Shown: piece after piece, positions 58,989 to 64,000 of the stretch | Layout: the number at the start of each line of letters is the position of its first letter | How positions within the stretch are numbered: the first letter of the stretch is position 1 | Source of the DNA: Lytechinus pictus | Taxonomy: Eukaryota; Echinodermata; Echinoidea; Temnopleuroida; Toxopneustidae | Direction: 5' to 3' | Assembly: GCF_037042905.1 (NCBI RefSeq) | Contig: NC_087251.1 | Location: forward strand, 36,574,501-36,638,500 | DNA length: 64,000 nt | Translations under genes and position numbers: made by a program | Notes under the pieces: model-generated | Told to the model about the DNA's origin: nothing | Database searches by the model: none | The model's input: the letters and a program-made list of their open reading frames with translations, nothing else

Positions 58989-61900
58989 ACCATTGATTAG
59001 TAAATTATCGTGTTACACCTTCTTTTGTGTATTTGTATTTATTCTCGTACCGGTTTCATGTAAAACTTGTTCCCCCCTCTCGATCTCCCTCATAATTGTT
59101 GTATTTCCATGATCACTAAACTTTGTAATTTCCCATTATATTCTATATTGCTGAAGATATCTCTCTATCTCTCCACCTCTACCCATCTACTTGTCACTGC
59201 TAATTTGCATTTATCATTTTAATGCTTTCCTTCTTGGTAAATCCTCTCAACTTTCTTTCACGACCGATTACAACTGCCCCCTCACTCCTTCGTGTTATAT
59301 GAATTTCCTTTCAACCCCTTCTTCATTTTTCTATCTATCATTAATATAAAACGCAAACCTTATTGCATTATCCCCCTCAAAATTAACCCCTCATCAAGTA
59401 TTCACCCTCTATCCCTCTTCACATTCAAATCCACCTTGAACGCCCCATTTCATATCTCATCCCCTTTCTCATTCTTGACGGATTTTCAGCGATCTTTCAG
59501 CTCTTCTCATTTTAATTCACTTTTTAAATATTCTTAGTCTTTTGATATTTGTCTATAACTCTGGCTCAATCACATCCAACCGGACCCACGACTCGGTCAT
59601 TCTACTTGGTTAAACAATCTTATCATCCCATACCTTCTCTGTGACAACTTTTCTCTATTTTCCATTCCCTCTCTCCCTCTAACTCCCCTCTCTAGTCTCT
59701 ACCCCCATTTTCACTGACCTCTTGGAAAATGAGTGAATTTCACGAAATGCATTGATAAATCTGATCTAATAATCACTTCAGCAATAGAACTAAACAAACT
59801 TCCGATTATCCTTTTGAAAACTTTGAAGAAGACTAACCTTAAGCAGCGCCAATTTGAAATATTTATTCTTGCTTTGTGAATTCCATACTATGTTCCATAT
59901 GTATTGTGTCATTCAATGCATTGATTACTATTACAAAATACAAATTGAATCTGTGATGAAATATGCAGCACATTTTCGGAAAATACTATTCAAGTAAATC
60001 TAAACTGGTATCGATTTCAAAATATTTTCAAAAAAATTATTTTCATTTTCTGAAGTTCACTCTTGTAAAATAAAATAAAATAAAACCTGGAATGTTGCAA
60101 AGTGCATTGTTATTGAGGTGTTCACTAATACTAAACAATTTACTCATGATTTTTCTTTTGGATTTATGGACAAAAAGTGGATTTTACCAAGTTTACTTTC
60201 ATTTGTGTTGATAATGAATATTTACTCTCAAAATGACATAATGCAGTATTTACAGTGATTATAATTATCTTTTTTTAAGGACACATTGTCCATCAATTCC
60301 AATCCATTTTGCAACATTTTACCAAGACTAGAATCTGGGAGGAGTCTGTGTGTGTGTGTGTGTGTGGGGGGGGGGGGGCTAGTTGAAGGTTATTTGGCTT
60401 GTACAGTGCAAAAAAGAGTAATCCAAATCATGAGGGTCTATGACACAGAAAAGAAATCCCTTGGTGTATATTGATAGTGATCACTATGTTAAGGCATAAA
60501 TTTAAATTTAATCATGGCCTTTCTTCTCAAAACTCAAAAGATGAATATTGTACCAGGAAAATATAGGCCTACTTAGAAATTTCCTTCGAAAAAAAGGAAT
60601 TATACGATAAACAATTAAAATATACATTAGCCTTCTAAATTTGGTTTACGTTCTGCACACTGTACAGTAGCCATGACAACCTAAAAGCTGATATTCTGAA
60701 AATCATGTTATGTTTTGTATTACATTTTCTGTATTCTGGATTAACTGCCATGAATTCAAAAATTGGATTTTATGGTTACTTAAAAAAATCACTATGTCAG
60801 CCAATAACAAACATGCTAGCAAAGATACAAACGTTAAGATAACACAATTTTTAGAATACCAGCCCTGGGCCCTGTTGCATAAAAATTAATATAAAATAGT
60901 GATACGGATCCTTAGAAGATGATTGGCTCAACAAATCTATCACATGACCAGTTACACAATTTAGCTAATAAGAAAAATTGCTAGTGGTATTGGTATTGAG
61001 ACAGTATCACAAGGCACCCGGGGCGATGGGCGATTTTGCCCCTGAAATGTTCAAAAGGGCCCATTAACTGCACTGTGAAAGCGTTCAGTATCCAATATTG
61101 CAGATTTATGCAGTTGTGAAAATAGCCCCTAAAAATTAAAAATAATTTTGCCTGTATTGAAATGAGGAAGATTTATAAAAAAATAGGGATCCACATCTCT
61201 ATTTTATATAAAACATAATACACATCAATTTGCTTGGGCATAAGAATAATTACCTTGTAATTTGTTACCTTTGAGACAGTCCAAATGCCCTCAGCTCCGC
61301 CTCGGGCATGTTAGAACTGTTCCGAAGGTATCTTGTGTGTGTAATTCCTATTAATGCCCTTGATGTGTAATGTATACTATTTAAGTGATTTTGCCATCCA
61401 ATGGTATACCATGGACCCCCCAAAAAAAACCCAAAGAAAATGGAAAGGGAGATATATATTACAAAGGTAAAAACTTCATCATCTTGGGCTTGTTGCACCA
61501 CCAAATGGATGGCAAAATTACTTTAATACAATGGGGCCCACCATGGGGGATTAAGGAACAAAGCCAAATTTTGCACGGGGGGGGGGGTGTATGTTCAGGG
61601 TTTATAATAGATTAAAAGGGGGCAGGTAAGAGGATGATATTCACAGGGGACAGAATAAGCATAATTGAAAAGCAATTTTCATTTTCAAAAACCTTTTATT
61701 AAAGATTTAAAAAAAGCCAATAAAAAAAATGACCAGCAGTCCAGAAGATTCATTCAAGTATACAAGATACCATAGCAGCTAATGACCTCTTAATTCAATG
61801 GGGCAAACCCTACCCCCTCACAAAATGACCAGCAGCCTAGTCTGAGCTTGGAGTCTTCTTGTCAAAATCACACAATATGTGACATCACTACGGAGAGACT

Positions 61901-62238
61901 CATGTTTCAGTGTGTACCAGAGAGGGACACTGAATACTGTTGTGCATGGTATACAACTTTCCACAATGAAAGTGCTTTAATAATGATTTCAATGATCTTT
62001 TGTGTAGCCAAGAGTATGAAAGACAATGCATCGACTTTCCAAGTGATAATGTTGCTGGGGGCAACAGTTAATTTTTTAGGGGAAACATTTATTCATAAAA
62101 AGAAATTTCCTTTACCAACCCCCCATCTTTCCCAACTACTCCCTCTTCCTGCCATAATAATTAATCTCCTTTGTAGTTTTTCATTCACCCTTGAACAAAA
62201 CCACCACCTTATTTCCTTTAATCTGCTCCCTTCCTTAC
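58989..62238. other. Repeat-rich intergenic DNA
   Basis: A pyrimidine-rich stretch at 59080-59720, (TG)n/G-run at 60345 and G-run at 61577; the long open frame at 61848-62429 is composed of repeat sequence. No gene supported. Confidence 0.5.
60345..60379. repeat. (TG)n with poly-G tract
   Basis: A (TG)n tract of about 20 bp followed by about 14 G. Confidence 0.9.
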
Positions 62239-62398
62239 CAGGGGCCACGGAACGGTTTTCAAAGTGGGGGGGGGCTGACCATGCAAAAAATCACAATCGT
62301 ATGGTCATTTTGACGTTTTTGTACATGGTTTTGGAAAAAAGTGGGGGGGCTGAAGCCCCCCCAGCCCCCCCCCCCCCCCCCCGCTTCTGTGGCCCCTG
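62239..62398. mobile_element. MITE (CAGGGGCCACGGAA) with CTTAC target duplication
   Basis: The 160-bp element has TIRs CAGGGGCCACGGAACGG / CCGCTTCTGTGGCCCCTG and is flanked by CTTAC on both sides. The interior (GGGGCTGACCATGCAAAAAATC, GACGTTTTTGTACATG) resembles 27050-27200 and its unit B copy. Confidence 0.7.
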
Positions 62399-62468
62399 CT
62401 TACAACCATCTCCCCTTCCCCTCCACTGATTGTGCTCTCTTCCCATACCTCCCTGTACTATCCATCCA

Positions 62469-62533
62469 GGGAAGCATTTCATGAAGATTTTGGTCAGTGA
62501 TAATCACTAACAAAACTCATCATGAAATGCTCC
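62469..62533. mobile_element. GGGA...TCCC MITE, short internally deleted copy
   Basis: The 65-bp near-palindrome GGGAAGCATTTCATGAAG ... CATGAAATGCTCC has the family termini but lacks the TCTGATTGGCT core. Confidence 0.55.
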
Positions 62534-63619
62534 ATGTATCTGCCCATTTCAATCATTTCACATCTTTTAAACATTAACAATTCATGACTGACACTAAAAT
62601 GTTCTAATTTTCAAATTAATATTTTTGAGTACTATTACTAATAATTTTTCACATTTCATATTTTTATCAAACAATTCAATTTATATCACATTAAAAAAAT
62701 TGTTAATTGGCTATTTTTTTTTTGGGGGGGTGGGCTTTTCTTTTCAAGAGCAAATATTACGATTTTGCTAATATATATACCTTTTCTGTACATGATGCAA
62801 TTAATTTCAATGAACATTGCATTTTTATCCAAAAAAAAACCAACAGAAAATTATTTTTTTCCTTTCAAGCTAATTTATTCATTCACCATCATACAAGAAC
62901 CAAATGTTTGCTTGCATACTGTATCCATCACATAACCATGAACTCTGAGAGATCAGGCGAGGCACCGACAATGAAAGATAGATCTAATAAGTTAGGACCT
63001 CAACATAGGCTTGTCCTGAGGGAGTACACTTCATATCCCACAATGGTTTATAATCCCCCATCAATTATTACAATACAATGCATGAAACCTAGTAGTGAAG
63101 CAAAATGTCAAATTTCAGAGACGGCACCCAAGGGTAAAAAAAACTATTTCTTCAGCTGGATGGTCATCAAGAACCAAAGGCAACTCCCACAGACAGAACC
63201 CAATAAAATTGCCCAAACTTGTTGCAGACTGGTTGGAAGAAACCGCTTCTTTAACCAAATGGAGTGTTAGAACAATCTTCTAAAACATGCAATGTCAAAT
63301 CTGACAGACAGCACCCAACAAAATTTCCCAAACTTGATCCACATTGGACATAGGAAACCATTTCTTTAGCCAAAGGGACAGACACTGCTGTAAAAATCTA
63401 CCAATCACTGCCCTACCCAAAGACTGGAAGATGGATGAATGAACAGCCTAGCATCACTTTATGTCAAGCTTCAGGACCTGGCTGAGAAACTTCTCTGACA
63501 TGATCAAAGGAACTATAAGCAAGAAGAAGGAAATAATTCTATGATGGTCTGCAAATTATGCATTGTATGATCATTGCAAAGAAGTGAAAGACTCACAAGT
63601 TCCCATGAAAGATTTTTAG

Positions 63620-64000
63620 ATGTCACAAGATCAGAAACAAATTGAATCATTGAGTGGAGGACCTCCAAATATAACTGGCGATGGTAAGCAGGAAGCAGGT
63701 ACATGCTTACATGCATATTGTACTGAAATTTGGAGTTTACCAACGCTCTTACGTGAAGATAAAGAAATAGAAAAACTGTATAAATCATTTCTTCCTGAAA
63801 AGATACATAACCAATACTTGAAAACGGTTCTTGGTGTTCATAGATCACCAACTAATAGTGATATTTTGGCCGAGTTTGGGCGATATCCCTTATATATCTC
63901 AGCTTTAAAACATAGCATCGGATACTGGCATCACGTAATTTCAATAAAAGATAACAGTCTTGTAAAAAGAGCATATGATGTGCCGCTTTATTTCAATAAC
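63620..64000 (+). mobile_element. LINE ORF2 C-terminal fragment, cut by the window edge
   Basis: An open frame runs from ATG 63620 off the right edge. From about residue 34 it reads YCTEIWSLPT, then KTVLGVHRSPTNSDILAEFG and RYPLYISALKHSIGYWHH. The LLGV....N..VL.ELGR.PL.I.......YW pattern is the region just after the reverse transcriptase domain in non-LTR retrotransposons. No RT catalytic motif is in the window, so it is 5' truncated or the upstream part is lost. The class is not resolved. Confidence 0.75.

Noticed and set aside
61848-62429. 193-codon open frame
   Set aside because: Runs through the CAGGGGCC MITE and a poly-C tract (poly-Pro); no domain.
62707-63270. 187-codon open frame
   Set aside because: Low-complexity, no recognisable domain, no splice context.

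Overview
The window looks like nuclear DNA of a marine invertebrate deuterostome, most likely an echinoderm such as a sea urchin. It is AT-rich and intron-rich, with small split genes, many palindromic non-autonomous DNA transposons (MITEs), tRNA-derived SINE-like repeats, about 30 poly-G/poly-C runs of nine bases or more, and a eukaryotic tRNA-Thr. The species call is an inference from gene structure and repeat style, not from a database match.

Two protein genes can be reconstructed exon by exon with consistent splice phases. The first is an isthmin gene on the + strand (17.7-26.8 kb). Its five coding exons encode a predicted 604-residue secreted protein: signal peptide, long acidic/basic linker, one thrombospondin type-1 repeat and a C-terminal AMOP domain. 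The second is HTD2 on the - strand (51.1-53.8 kb). Its four coding exons encode a predicted 174-residue mitochondrial (R)-3-hydroxyacyl thioester dehydratase with the MaoC/hydratase-2 motif.

The dominant structural feature lies between them: a direct tandem duplication. Unit A (25875-36764) begins in the last isthmin intron and carries the AMOP exon, about 10 kb of 3' flank and a tRNA-Thr. Unit B (36765-46102) repeats the same block, so the AMOP exon (5A and 5B) and the tRNA each occur twice. The two exon copies differ at 11 of 494 positions by hand count, nine of them silent. The units also differ by presence/absence of transposons and by a deletion of about 0.8 kb. This is either a real partial gene duplication offering alternative terminal exons, or two haplotypes of a very polymorphic genome placed side by side in an assembly; the sequence alone does not decide.

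Layout: 1-17 kb is upstream/intergenic DNA with dispersed MITEs and a few GC- or CpG-rich islands that could be regulatory. 17.7-26.8 kb is isthmin. 26.8-46.1 kb is the remainder of the tandem duplication. 46.1-51 kb is repeat-rich DNA with ATC microsatellites, a SINE and foldback sequences. 51.1-53.8 kb is HTD2. 53.8-64 kb is repeat-rich, with several MITEs, pyrimidine tracts and, at the right edge, the C-terminal part of a LINE reverse transcriptase. I saw no bacterial-type system, CRISPR array or rRNA.
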